In this document: positions 39,328 to 48,900 of the stretch, one piece after another
Layout: each line of letters begins with the position of its first letter
How positions within the stretch are numbered: position 1 is the first letter of the stretch
Source of the DNA: Bacteroides sp.
GTDB taxonomy: Bacteria; Bacillota; Clostridia; Lachnospirales; Lachnospiraceae
Assembly (NCBI GenBank): GCA_023666705.1
Contig: JAMPBO010000020.1
Coordinates: 1-51,199 of the forward strand
Direction: 5' to 3'
Length of the DNA: 51,199 nucleotides
Notes under the pieces: model-generated
The model's input: only the letters and a program-made list of their open reading frames with translations
Databases searched by the model: none
Told to the model about the DNA's origin: nothing
Translations under genes and position numbers: made by a program

Positions 39328-41022
39328 ATGAAAACAACGAAAGTGTATGGTGCCCAAATTATTTGTATACTTGTTTTGCTCCTGATAACAAATACGCTGT
39401 TATCTGATAGGTTTACGGGCAATTTTCAGCATGCTGACGGATGCGAAGCATTTCGTGAGGGCTGGCAGGTATATGTGGGGGATGAAGTCCGAAGCTATGA
39501 CAAGCTCCCGCAAATTCTTTCAACCAATGGGCACAATGAGATTAGGCTGAACCGGACCGTGCAGGGAGCGGATACAATCGGACTTTTCGCTTTTCAGCAG
39601 CAGATTTATGTATATTTGGACGGAGAAGAAGTCTTTCGGTTTGCACCCAACGAAAATGTGAACAGCAAAACGCCGGGAAATGGCTGGCAGTTTATTGAGC
39701 TTGCGTCTTATGACGCAGGTAAGGAGCTTTCCATCTGTATTGTCCAGTGCTATAAGAAAAACAAGGTAAATATTCCTGTGCTCTATCATGGAACCAAAAT
39801 GTCAATTACACTGCATTATCTGCAAAGCAAGACTTTTTTGTTGGTAATCAGTCTGATCGGAGTTATGGTAGGGTTGTTTTTGTTGCTGGTATGGGGTATC
39901 GCAGGTCAGAGTCTTCAATTGAACAGAGGGCTTCCGTGGCTGGCGTTATTTGCTGTGTTTATTGGAACATGGTCTGTAATCGAGGCAAATGTATATTCGT
40001 TCTTCTTTGATAAATTACTGTTGTTCAGTTGGATTTCTTACATATGCCTGAAGATGTCGGTTGTGCCGTTTCTTATGTTCGTAAATTATACATTCCACAA
40101 TGGAAATTCAAAGCTGTTACGTGGATTGATTGCGTTTTCCTGTGCGGAGTTCTGGGTTTCCAGCTTTTTACAGCTTACAGGGATTATGGACTACGCAGAT
40201 ACTGCGTTTGTGACGCATGGTATATTGTGTGTGTCAAGTATCTATATCATGGTAACGGCTGTTCCAAAGCTGTTTTCCAAAAAGAAAAATTGGGAGAATA
40301 TGGAAGACCATAAGGTTACATATACTGTACATAGTGTCTTTATTGTGGTTGTTGCCGTGACCTCCATGATGGATATGTACAGATTTTATTTCAGCAACAA
40401 CCCTGATATTGCCCTGTACAGCCGCATTGGATATTTTGGCTATGTCTTAGCAGTTACAATTGCATCACTTATGGATTTTATCAGTCTGATTGTAATGGGT
40501 AAGCAGGCGGCACTGATTAAGCAGGAAGCATCGATTGATGCAATGACAAAGCTGCATAACCGTGCTGAATTTGAAAAGGATATTGCTAAAGCCTCCAAAA
40601 ATAGCAAAGACATGGGAATCGTAATGTGTGACCTGAATGATTTGAAAAAGTTTAATGATGTGTATGGACATGATATGGGCGACTTTTATATCATTATCGG
40701 TAGTGAGGTCATTCAGGATATTTTTGGTCAATGGGGGAAACTGTACCGCATTGGAGGAGACGAATTTTGTGGTATTGTGAAGGGTCTGACCGAGGATGCA
40801 TTCATGAAAGCACAGGAAAATATGGAAGGTCGGATGAAGGCACTCCATGTTGTGGGCTATGATTTGCACATGGAGGTATCCTCAGGATATGCCGTGTTTG
40901 ACCAGGGGCGGGATAAAAATTTAAGGGATACAATGAAACGGGCGGATGCACGAATGTATCAGAGGAAAAAGCAGTTGAAAGAGGGTGTGTCGTATTCGGA
41001 AGAGAATCTATTTAAACAATGA
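39328..41022 (+). CDS. Membrane diguanylate cyclase with extracellular sensor (7TMR-DISM-like plus GGDEF)
   Basis: A 564-residue signal protein. After an N-terminal anchor (about 7-25), residues ~30-160 form a beta-rich external domain like a carbohydrate-binding jelly roll. About 165-390 contains seven to eight membrane segments. About 405-545 is a GGDEF domain with DAMTKLHNRAEF, MCDLNDLKKFNDVYGHDMGD and an intact RIGGDEF (476-480), so it should make cyclic di-GMP. No RxxD inhibitory site precedes the signature. AAGGAAG precedes the ATG. It is the first gene of a glycosidase operon and overlaps the GH2 gene by 38 bases. Direct coupling of sugar sensing to c-di-GMP is a reasonable inference. 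Confidence 0.92.
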   Translation: MKTTKVYGAQIICILVLLLITNTLLSDRFTGNFQHADGCEAFREGWQVYVGDEVRSYDKLPQILSTNGHNEIRLNRTVQGADTIGLFAFQQQIYVYLDGEEVFRFAPNENVNSKTPGNGWQFIELASYDAGKELSICIVQCYKKNKVNIPVLYHGTKMSITLHYLQSKTFLLVISLIGVMVGLFLLLVWGIAGQSLQLNRGLPWLALFAVFIGTWSVIEANVYSFFFDKLLLFSWISYICLKMSVVPFLMFVNYTFHNGNSKLLRGLIAFSCAEFWVSSFLQLTGIMDYADTAFVTHGILCVSSIYIMVTAVPKLFSKKKNWENMEDHKVTYTVHSVFIVVVAVTSMMDMYRFYFSNNPDIALYSRIGYFGYVLAVTIASLMDFISLIVMGKQAALIKQEASIDAMTKLHNRAEFEKDIAKASKNSKDMGIVMCDLNDLKKFNDVYGHDMGDFYIIIGSEVIQDIFGQWGKLYRIGGDEFCGIVKGLTEDAFMKAQENMEGRMKALHVVGYDLHMEVSSGYAVFDQGRDKNLRDTMKRADARMYQRKKQLKEGVSYSEENLFKQ

Positions 41023-43405
41023 CTGGCTTTTTATGGAACAGTTCAGTGAACAAATTTTTGATGCGGATTTTGCGGAAAATGAGATGACAGCAGTCCGCCT
41101 GCCGCATACCTGTAAGGAATTACCGCTGCATTACTTTGATGAACATATTTATCAGACCGTGAGCGGGTACAGACGGGTAATCACAGCACCTGAGGAATGG
41201 AAAGGGCAGAACGTTATCCTCACGATTGATGGGGCTGCTCACGAGAGTGAGGTCTTTTTGAATGGGGAGAGGATTGGCGGACATTCCTGCGGCTATACGG
41301 CATTTTCCATTGATTTGACAAAAAAGCTCCGATACGGAGAAGATAATGTGTTGGTTGTGAAGGTAGACAGCAGAGAGTCCCTCAACATACCGCCGTTTGG
41401 TTTTGTGATTGATTACATGACCTATGGCGGAATTTATAGGGACGTATATCTGGATATCAAAAACCAGATTTATTTGCAGGATGTGTTTGTTAGGTCGGAA
41501 ATCAGAAATACGGATACGGGAAGTGCAGATGTGATTTCCGAAATCACCCTGAATGAGAGGGCGGAGGGATTTACCGTATGCCAGTATATAAGGGAAAAAG
41601 GGAACGGGGACTACCAGCTTTTGGGCGAGGAGCCAATAGACGGTTTAACGAGTACCCTTCGGTTTCAGATGGAACAGACAAACTTGTGGGACACGAAGCA
41701 TCCGAGTCTCTATGAGATAAAAACAGAATTGCGGCAGGGAAAAGCTGTTTTGGATGCAGATATGGTGATATTTGGTTTCCGTAAGGCAGAGTTTCGTACA
41801 GACGGCTTTTACCTGAACAATAAAAAGCTGAAAATCCGTGGATTAAACCGCCATCAAAGCTACCCGTATGTGGGGTATGCGATGCCAAAATCCATGCAGA
41901 TACTGGATGCAGATATATTAAAAAAGGAGTTGGGAGTAAATGCGGTGCGGACCTCACATTATCCGCAGTCCCATTATTTTTTGGACCGCTGCGATGAGCT
42001 TGGGCTTTTGGTTTTTACCGAAATACCAGGGTGGCAGCATATCGGTGATGAGGCGTGGAAAAAGCAGGCAGTAGAAAATGTGCGTGACATGGTACGGCAA
42101 TACCGAAACCATACCTCCATTATTCTCTGGGGTGTCCGGATTAATGAATCGCAGGATGATGACGAGTTTTACAAGCGGACAAATGCAGCAGCCCATGAGC
42201 TGGATTCATCAAGGCCTACAGGCGGTGTGAGAGCAAACAAAAAGAGTAGTCTTTTGGAGGATGTCTACACCTACAATGATTTTGTGCATGATGGAAAAAC
42301 AAAGGGCTGTGAACGAAAAGCAGATGTCACGTCAGACGTGAATAAGCCTTATCTAATCAGTGAGTATAACGGACATATGTATCCGACCAAATCCTTTGAC
42401 TGGGAGGAACACCGAACAGAGCATGCAATACGCCATGCAAATGTGCTTGATGCAGCCGCAGGGGAGAATGATATTGCGGGAAGCTTTGGCTGGTGCATGT
42501 TTGACTATAATACACATAAGGATTTTGGAAGCGGAGACAGAATATGCTATCATGGCGTCATGGATATGTTCCGGAATCCGAAGCTTGCGGCAGATGTCTA
42601 TGCATGTCAGCAGGAGGAAGTGCCGATACTTTCCCTAAGCTCTTCCATGGATATCGGAGAGCATCCGGGTTGTGTCCGTGGAGACGCTTATATTTTAACG
42701 AACGCCGACAGCGTCCGCATGTATAAGAATGATGTATTTATCAAAGAGTATACAAATCATGATTCCCCATATAAGCATTTAGGGCATGGACCGATTTTAC
42801 TGGATGATTTTATTGGGGATGCAATTGAAAAAAATGAAGCATTTAAACCCGCTCAGGCAAAGGGGATTAAGGATGCACTAAATAAGGCGGCGAGATACGG
42901 GCTTTCCAATTTGCCGAAGTCAGTATATCTCACTGCAATTAAGATGATGGTTTTATATCATATGAAGCCGGAAGAGGCGGTGGTGCTTTACAATCGGTAC
43001 ATTGGAGACTGGGGAGGTGCTTCCACATCGTATCGTTTTGATGCAGTCAAGAATGGCAGGGTTGTAAAAAGCATTCAAAAGCAGCCGATGACATCCCTGA
43101 AAATGGAGGTGAAAGCAGACCACTGTGAGCTTGTGGAGGAGGAGAGCTACGATGTAGCGGCAATCAGGGTCAGAATATTGGATGAAAATGACAATCAAGT
43201 TAATTTTTTTCAGGAGTCAATGATTCTTGAAGCAGAAGGACCAATCACAATAATCGGACCTGCAGTTGCCGGTCTTTACGGCGGTATGGGCGGAACCTAT
43301 ATCAGGACGACAGGAGTAGAAGGGGAGGCAAGGTTAAAGATACGGACCTTGCAGACAGAGCCGATTGAAATTGCATTTACCGTGAAAACGGAAAACGAAA
43401 AATAG
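40985..43405 (+). CDS. Glycoside hydrolase family 2 enzyme (beta-galactosidase-like)
   Basis: An 806-residue cytoplasmic GH2: sugar-binding jelly roll (about 10-170, YLNNDWLF and GERIGGHSCGYTAF), immunoglobulin-like domain (about 175-265), TIM barrel (about 270-550) and extra C-terminal beta domains. The acid/base E388 lies in RINES and the nucleophile E460 in ISEYNGH. Late barrel motifs WCMFDYNTH and ICYHGVMDMFR belong to the beta-galactosidase/glucuronidase side of GH2. The only start that keeps the first strand is GTG 40985, directly abutting GAGG inside the cyclase gene; the next is ATG 41033, with no ribosome site. Either way expression depends on the upstream gene. Beta-galactosidase activity fits the GH36 and symporter partners. 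Confidence 0.9.
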   Translation: MCRIRKRIYLNNDWLFMEQFSEQIFDADFAENEMTAVRLPHTCKELPLHYFDEHIYQTVSGYRRVITAPEEWKGQNVILTIDGAAHESEVFLNGERIGGHSCGYTAFSIDLTKKLRYGEDNVLVVKVDSRESLNIPPFGFVIDYMTYGGIYRDVYLDIKNQIYLQDVFVRSEIRNTDTGSADVISEITLNERAEGFTVCQYIREKGNGDYQLLGEEPIDGLTSTLRFQMEQTNLWDTKHPSLYEIKTELRQGKAVLDADMVIFGFRKAEFRTDGFYLNNKKLKIRGLNRHQSYPYVGYAMPKSMQILDADILKKELGVNAVRTSHYPQSHYFLDRCDELGLLVFTEIPGWQHIGDEAWKKQAVENVRDMVRQYRNHTSIILWGVRINESQDDDEFYKRTNAAAHELDSSRPTGGVRANKKSSLLEDVYTYNDFVHDGKTKGCERKADVTSDVNKPYLISEYNGHMYPTKSFDWEEHRTEHAIRHANVLDAAAGENDIAGSFGWCMFDYNTHKDFGSGDRICYHGVMDMFRNPKLAADVYACQQEEVPILSLSSSMDIGEHPGCVRGDAYILTNADSVRMYKNDVFIKEYTNHDSPYKHLGHGPILLDDFIGDAIEKNEAFKPAQAKGIKDALNKAARYGLSNLPKSVYLTAIKMMVLYHMKPEEAVVLYNRYIGDWGGASTSYRFDAVKNGRVVKSIQKQPMTSLKMEVKADHCELVEEESYDVAAIRVRILDENDNQVNFFQESMILEAEGPITIIGPAVAGLYGGMGGTYIRTTGVEGEARLKIRTLQTEPIEIAFTVKTENEK

Positions 43406-43430
43406 AATGAAAGATAGGAGGAAAAAGAAC

Positions 43431-44909
43431 ATGACTGAAAAATCAAAGTGTATTTTTGGAAACCCGATAGCCGGGAAGGTTTACCGGAAGGCTATCAGAA
43501 CAAAGAAAAGAAATATCAGGAAATTTGGGAATGATGCCAATGCCAATTATCCGGTATCGATTGAGAAGAATGCATATATCGGAGAAACCTTAGGGGTAAT
43601 GAATGTTCTGCTTGGGGAAGACGGCAGTGCAAAAGATGCAGGAATATCGTTTGATACGAAAAAGGGAATTATTGTCGGAAATATCCGCATGGGCTTTGGA
43701 CATTACCGGATTTCCATGGCGATTGCATCAGCGGCAAAGTCCATGGGCTATATTCCTTACTGGATGGATTTGAATTCTTACCACCAGACAACCTGTACCA
43801 AGGTCATTAGTGCACAAAATGACTTATATTCTTTAGGCTCAAGACTTTCAGGCAAAAGCAGATTGTTTAACAAGCTGGTGTGGGAACCGATGAATTATGA
43901 GGGCTTCCGCAAATTGAGCTATAATGCCTCCGACCAGAAAAATGCAGAGCTGATGGCACCTGTTTATGGAAATGTGCCGAAAGAAATTCCTGTTGTGGCA
44001 ACGCATGTGTGGCCTGCACAGGCTGCGGTTCATGCAGGAATGAAATATGTTGTCAATGCAATTCCAGATAATTGGCCGATGGCACTCCATCTTTCGGAGG
44101 GAAGTTTGCATACGGTGCAGACAAATTATGCATATCAGGGGTACCGCATATTAAATGGAATGCAGGGAAATGACGTCCTGCAGCCGATGCCGGATACGGA
44201 TTTGCTGTATGTAGGACATTATATCGACCACGAGCTGGTGAGTAATATCGAGGCAGACTGCGAACGGCGTATCAAACGGAAAGCAGAGAAAAAACCGACA
44301 AGATTTTTACTGACCATTGGCGGTGCAGGTGCACAGAAGGAAATATTTTCAGCGATTATCCGTGCACTCCTGCCGGCAATATATGCGAAAAAGGCTGTTC
44401 TCTATGTAAATGTGGGGGATTACCGAAATGTATGGGAGGATTTGCTTAAGGAAATTCCAAAGCTTGGCAGAGTATCCAAGGAGCATTTTAACCAGTGGGA
44501 ACAGACGCAAAAGTTTGCTGAAAAGGCACTGACAAATGAACTGTATGGGGTACATGCATTCTGGCATGAAAATATATTTGAGGCGGTTTACTGTACCAAT
44601 CTTTTGATGAGAAGCTGTGACGTGCTTGTCACAAAGCCGAGTGAGCTTGCCTTTTATCCTGTTCCGAAGCTGTTTATCAAGCGTGTGGGCGGGCATGAAC
44701 AGTGGGGTGCAATTCATTCAGCAGAAATTGGGGATGGTACACTGGAATGCAGGGACATACCACATACCCTGCAGATGATAAAACTTTTTATGGAAGAAAA
44801 TCATTTGCTGGAGGATATGTGTAGAAATATTATCAAAAATAAAGCAGCAGGGGTTTACAATGGTGCTTACAGGGTAGTTGAGCTGGCAATGGCGAAAAAA
44901 AATAAGTAA
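43431..44909 (+). CDS. GT-B fold glycosyltransferase-like protein (MGDG-synthase/GT28-like)
   Basis: A 492-residue soluble protein. The N-terminal domain has a glycine-rich GNIRMGFGHYRISMAIASAA, like the lipid-acceptor loop of MGDG synthases and MurG-type enzymes. The second domain has a donor-site pattern: LLTIGGAGAQKEIF, then SCDVLVTKPSELAFYPVP with a following GGHEQWGA. AGGAGG lies nine bases before ATG 43431; an in-frame ATG at 43407 is poorer. It is the middle gene of an operon of glycosidases and a sugar symporter, where a transferase is unexpected. It may transfer or phosphorolyse galactosyl units or build a glycolipid. The exact family is not recognised with certainty. Confidence 0.75.
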   Translation: MTEKSKCIFGNPIAGKVYRKAIRTKKRNIRKFGNDANANYPVSIEKNAYIGETLGVMNVLLGEDGSAKDAGISFDTKKGIIVGNIRMGFGHYRISMAIASAAKSMGYIPYWMDLNSYHQTTCTKVISAQNDLYSLGSRLSGKSRLFNKLVWEPMNYEGFRKLSYNASDQKNAELMAPVYGNVPKEIPVVATHVWPAQAAVHAGMKYVVNAIPDNWPMALHLSEGSLHTVQTNYAYQGYRILNGMQGNDVLQPMPDTDLLYVGHYIDHELVSNIEADCERRIKRKAEKKPTRFLLTIGGAGAQKEIFSAIIRALLPAIYAKKAVLYVNVGDYRNVWEDLLKEIPKLGRVSKEHFNQWEQTQKFAEKALTNELYGVHAFWHENIFEAVYCTNLLMRSCDVLVTKPSELAFYPVPKLFIKRVGGHEQWGAIHSAEIGDGTLECRDIPHTLQMIKLFMEENHLLEDMCRNIIKNKAAGVYNGAYRVVELAMAKKNK

Positions 44910-44924
44910 GGGGGAAGGCACATT

Positions 44925-46304
44925 ATGAAATTAAGTTTGAAAGAAAAAATATCATACGGTCTGGGCGCAGTCGGAAAAGATATGGTTTATATGTTTTCTG
45001 CAAGCTATATTCTATATTATTATCAGGATATTTTAGGGATGAGTGCAATTGCAATGGGAATTATTTTGATGGCGGCACGTGTTTTTGATGCCTTTAATGA
45101 CCCTATTATGGGAGTGCTGGTTGCAAAGACAAAGACGAAGTGGGGGAAATTCCGTCCGTGGCTTTTAATTGGAACGATATTAAATGCGGCTGTTCTGGTT
45201 CTGATGTTTTCGGCACCGCCTTCCCTTAATGGAAGCGGGCTTGTGGCTTATGCTGCCATTATCTATATTGTGTGGGGCGTTACCTATACCATGATGGATA
45301 TTCCTTATTGGTCCATGATACCCGCATTTACAGAGGGTGGCAAAGAGCGGGAGGGACTTTCGACGCTGGCACGTTCCTGTGCAGGTGTCGGTTCCGCCAT
45401 TATTACGATTATTACCGTAAAATGTGTTTCTTTGCTGGGTCAGGGGGATGAGCGTCTCGGATTCCGGCTGTTTGCGATTATTGTAGCTGCTATTTTTATC
45501 GTATGTATTTTATGTACCTGTATCAATATTAAGGAAAAATCCACGGTAGATGTGGAGTCACCATCTGTGGGTCAGATGTTTAAGGCGTTGATTGAAAATG
45601 ATCAGGCGATGGCAGTAGTCATTACAATCGTGCTGATTAACTGCTCGGTTTATATTACTTCAAATCTTGTTATTTATTTTTTCAAATATGATTTTGGAGG
45701 GGCAGATTGGGAGAATGCATATACATTATTTAACACCTTTGGCGGTGCAGTGCAGATTCTTTCCATGATGCTTTTCTTCCCGTTGCTGCGTAAGATATTC
45801 AGTGCTATTAAGGTATTTTATATCAGCTTCGCAATGGCAATTTTAGGATATATTGTATTGCTTGTTCTTGCTTTTGTGAACATGTCGAAGGTAACATTAT
45901 TATTTATTCCAGGATTTTTCATCTTTGCCGCAAACGGAATGCTTACGGTTCTGGTAACCGTCTTTCTTGCAAATACGGTTGACTATGGCGAGTTAAAAAA
46001 TAACCGGAGGGACGAAAGTGTTATTTTCTCCATGCAGACATTTGTGGTCAAGCTTGCTTCGGGTGTGGCAGCACTGGTTGCCTCTATCTGCCTGAGTGTA
46101 TGTAATCTCAGTGATGACACGGAAGCAGTTGCAACCGCAGCAGATGCATCGGTCATAGGCTTGCGTATGACCATGACGATAATTCCGATTATTGGTCTGT
46201 TGATTGCCATATTCTTATTCCGCAAAAAATTTATTCTGACGGAGGAAAAGGTTGAGGAAATTGCAGCACAGGTAAAGGCAAATCGTGCAAAAGAAGCCAT
46301 GTAA
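44925..46304 (+). CDS. GPH-family sugar:cation symporter (MelB-like)
   Basis: A 459-residue major-facilitator-type transporter with about twelve membrane segments. The family signature is clear: FDAFNDPIMG followed by TKWGKFRPWLLIGT in the loop after helix 2, and DIPYWSMIPAFT. These transporters bring in galactosides, pentosides or glucuronides with Na+ or H+. Lying between the GT-B protein and the alpha-galactosidase genes, with gaps of 15 and a few bases, it is the likely importer of the operon's substrate. AAGGGGGAAGG precedes the ATG. Confidence 0.94.
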   Translation: MKLSLKEKISYGLGAVGKDMVYMFSASYILYYYQDILGMSAIAMGIILMAARVFDAFNDPIMGVLVAKTKTKWGKFRPWLLIGTILNAAVLVLMFSAPPSLNGSGLVAYAAIIYIVWGVTYTMMDIPYWSMIPAFTEGGKEREGLSTLARSCAGVGSAIITIITVKCVSLLGQGDERLGFRLFAIIVAAIFIVCILCTCINIKEKSTVDVESPSVGQMFKALIENDQAMAVVITIVLINCSVYITSNLVIYFFKYDFGGADWENAYTLFNTFGGAVQILSMMLFFPLLRKIFSAIKVFYISFAMAILGYIVLLVLAFVNMSKVTLLFIPGFFIFAANGMLTVLVTVFLANTVDYGELKNNRRDESVIFSMQTFVVKLASGVAALVASICLSVCNLSDDTEAVATAADASVIGLRMTMTIIPIIGLLIAIFLFRKKFILTEEKVEEIAAQVKANRAKEAM

Positions 46305-46316
46305 GGGGTGAGTGGA

Positions 46317-48707
46317 GTGATTCAGAGATATCAGCAATGCTTTTTGCTTGAAACAAAAAATACGTCATATTGCTTTCAAGTAATACAGACAGGTCATCTG
46401 GAGCATCTTTATTATGGGAGAAGGATTACCATACCGGAAAAGGAATTTGCTGAAGCGTTGACGGAGAAGCATGCGTTTATGTCGGGAAATACCAACGCAT
46501 ACACGCAGGAACATACAGATTTTTCCCTGGAGGACATCCGGCTTGAGATGTCCTCCTACGGCAAGGGTGATATCAGGGAGCCGTTTGTGGAAATCATTCA
46601 CGCTGACGGAAGCTATACTTCAGATTTTCTGTTTGAAAATGCCGAAATCACCAAAGGAAAAGAGGAATATCAGACGCTGCCAGGGTCTTACGATGACAAG
46701 GGAACGGTGGATCACCTGTGCATTACATTGAAAGATAAACAGTACAGTCTCACATTGGAGCTTCACTATTATGTTTATGAGGATTGCGATGTGATTACCA
46801 GAAGTGCAAGGCTGATGAATGAAAGCCATGAGGAGATAAAGCTGACAAGACTTATGAGTGCCCAACTGGATTTTGATACGCCGGAATATGTGTTTACCAC
46901 ATTTACGGGAGCATGGGCAAGGGAAATGAAACGCACGGATGTAAAAATGCTTTCAGGTAAGCATGTGAATGCATCTTATACGGGAACCTCCTCCAGTCGT
47001 GCCAATCCGTTTGTAATGCTGAGTAAGGAGGAAACCTCTGAGGATTCTGGCGACTGCTATGGCTTTCATTTGATTTACAGTGGAAATCATTATGAGGCGG
47101 TTGAGGTAAGCGGATATGGAAAGACAAGAATTGTGGCTGGAATAAATCCGCAGTCATTTTGTTATCTGCTGGGGGAAGGAGAATGCTTTGAGGCACCTGA
47201 GGTGGTTATGAGCTATTCCCATCAGGGATTTAATGGAATGAGCCAGCATATGCACGGATTTGTAAGAGAGCATATTGTGCGGGGCACATGGAAGCATAAG
47301 GTCAGACCGATTTTGTTAAATAGCTGGGAAGCAGCGTATTTTGATATCGATGAGCGGAAGCTGCTTTCTCTTGCAAAGGCAGGGAAAGAGGCGGGTATTG
47401 AGCTTTTTGTTATGGATGACGGCTGGTTTGGAACAAGGGATGATGATACACAGGCACTTGGTGATTGGGATGCCAACCGTAAAAAGCTTCCACATGGATT
47501 AAAGGGACTTGCCACGAAAATAAAAGAACTAGGACTTCTGTTTGGCATATGGGTAGAGCCTGAGATGGTAAATGTCAACAGCAGACTGTATGAGCAGCAT
47601 CCTGATTGGGTACTTGCAATTCCCGGGAAGCCACACTCGGAGGGAAGAAACCAGAGAATTCTGGACCTGACCCGAAAAGAGGTGCAGGATTACGTGATAG
47701 AACAGATGAGCAGGATATTTTCCTCTGCTGATATTTCGTATGTTAAATGGGATATGAACCGTACAGTTACCGATTATTTTTCAGCAGCACTGCCGCCTGA
47801 ACGGCAGGGAGAGGTGGCACACCGCTATGTTCTGGGGCTTTACCGCTGTATGAAGGAGCTGACAGAACGTTTTCCGCATATTTTATTTGAGGGCTGTGCG
47901 GCGGGCGGAAACCGTTTTGACCTTGGTATTTTGTGTTATTTTCCACAAATTTGGGCAAGTGATGACACTGATGCACTTTGCAGGGCTGAAATTCAAACAG
48001 GGTATAGCTACGGTTATCCCATGTCAGTAGTCAGTGCACATGTCTCCTCCTGTCCGAATCACCAAACCCTTCGGAATACACCATTGGAGACACGCTTTCA
48101 TGTGGCAGCCTTTGGCATTTGCGGATATGAGTGTAACTTCTGTGATATGAAGAAGGAAGAGATAGAGGCAGTAAAGCAGCAAATCGAATTGTACAAAAAG
48201 TGGAGAGCGGTGTTACAGACAGGCTCATTTTATCGGGGAAGGACCTTTGCAGGTAATGCAAGCATGGCGGAAAGCTGTATTCGGCAATCAAAGGGGAACA
48301 TAACTGAGTGGACCTGTGTCTCGGCGGACCAAAAAAAGGCAGTGGGTTTCATCATGCAGAAGCTGGTTGTTCCGAACACGCAATTTGAGTATTATAAGGC
48401 AAAAGGGTTGTCTTCTGAATTAAAATATCATTTTTACAATCGTGCACTGAAATACAACGTGAAGGAATTTGGTGATTTGGTAAATACGGTTTCACCAATT
48501 CATATAAAGCAGGATTCCCTGATTCATGATATGGTTGCAAAATTTGTGAAAATGGATGGGGAAACAGAGGATTTATATGCATATGGAGATACGCTGATGT
48601 ATGGCGGTGTAAGGCTTAAGCAGGCATTTGGAGCGACAGGATATAGCAGTGAGGTAAGACATTTTCCTGATTTTGGCTCGCGTCTTTATTTCATGGAAGC
48701 AGAGTAA
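46317..48707 (+). CDS. Alpha-galactosidase (GH36)
   Basis: A cytoplasmic GH36 enzyme releasing terminal alpha-galactose from melibiose, raffinose-type sugars or galactosylglycerols. The N-terminal beta-sandwich includes CITRSARLMNE-like VITRSARL. The barrel carries LNSWEAAYFD, FVMDDGWFG, the nucleophile D479 in VKWDMNR and the acid/base D549 in ASDDTDALCR, positions that almost coincide with characterised bacterial GH36 enzymes. The last part has SSHVSSCPNH-like AHVSSCPNHQT. GTG 46317 is preferred, with AGGGG eight bases upstream; GTG 46308 would add three residues. Length is 796. It ends the operon; I see no strong terminator after it. Confidence 0.95.
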   Translation: MIQRYQQCFLLETKNTSYCFQVIQTGHLEHLYYGRRITIPEKEFAEALTEKHAFMSGNTNAYTQEHTDFSLEDIRLEMSSYGKGDIREPFVEIIHADGSYTSDFLFENAEITKGKEEYQTLPGSYDDKGTVDHLCITLKDKQYSLTLELHYYVYEDCDVITRSARLMNESHEEIKLTRLMSAQLDFDTPEYVFTTFTGAWAREMKRTDVKMLSGKHVNASYTGTSSSRANPFVMLSKEETSEDSGDCYGFHLIYSGNHYEAVEVSGYGKTRIVAGINPQSFCYLLGEGECFEAPEVVMSYSHQGFNGMSQHMHGFVREHIVRGTWKHKVRPILLNSWEAAYFDIDERKLLSLAKAGKEAGIELFVMDDGWFGTRDDDTQALGDWDANRKKLPHGLKGLATKIKELGLLFGIWVEPEMVNVNSRLYEQHPDWVLAIPGKPHSEGRNQRILDLTRKEVQDYVIEQMSRIFSSADISYVKWDMNRTVTDYFSAALPPERQGEVAHRYVLGLYRCMKELTERFPHILFEGCAAGGNRFDLGILCYFPQIWASDDTDALCRAEIQTGYSYGYPMSVVSAHVSSCPNHQTLRNTPLETRFHVAAFGICGYECNFCDMKKEEIEAVKQQIELYKKWRAVLQTGSFYRGRTFAGNASMAESCIRQSKGNITEWTCVSADQKKAVGFIMQKLVVPNTQFEYYKAKGLSSELKYHFYNRALKYNVKEFGDLVNTVSPIHIKQDSLIHDMVAKFVKMDGETEDLYAYGDTLMYGGVRLKQAFGATGYSSEVRHFPDFGSRLYFMEAE

Positions 48708-48774
48708 TGCGTTTAGGAAAAACGAAACGTGGCAAAATAGGGGAGAAAACAGTGTGGCAATGCCTAATTTCGCC

Positions 48775-48803
48775 TTGTAAAAAATTGGTAACAAAGGTAT
48801 AAT
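48775..48803 (+). promoter_or_regulatory. Sigma-A promoter of pgi
   Basis: TTGTAA (48775-48780), a 17-base spacer and consensus TATAAT (48798-48803), about 100 bases before the pgi start. Confidence 0.65.
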
Positions 48804-48900
48804 AGCTTACATGAGCCGTGAACCATAAAGGTATATCCGATTAAGCAGATATATTGGAGCGGCAGAACGGAAAAAGAAGATAATGATAAGGAGAAAAAAG

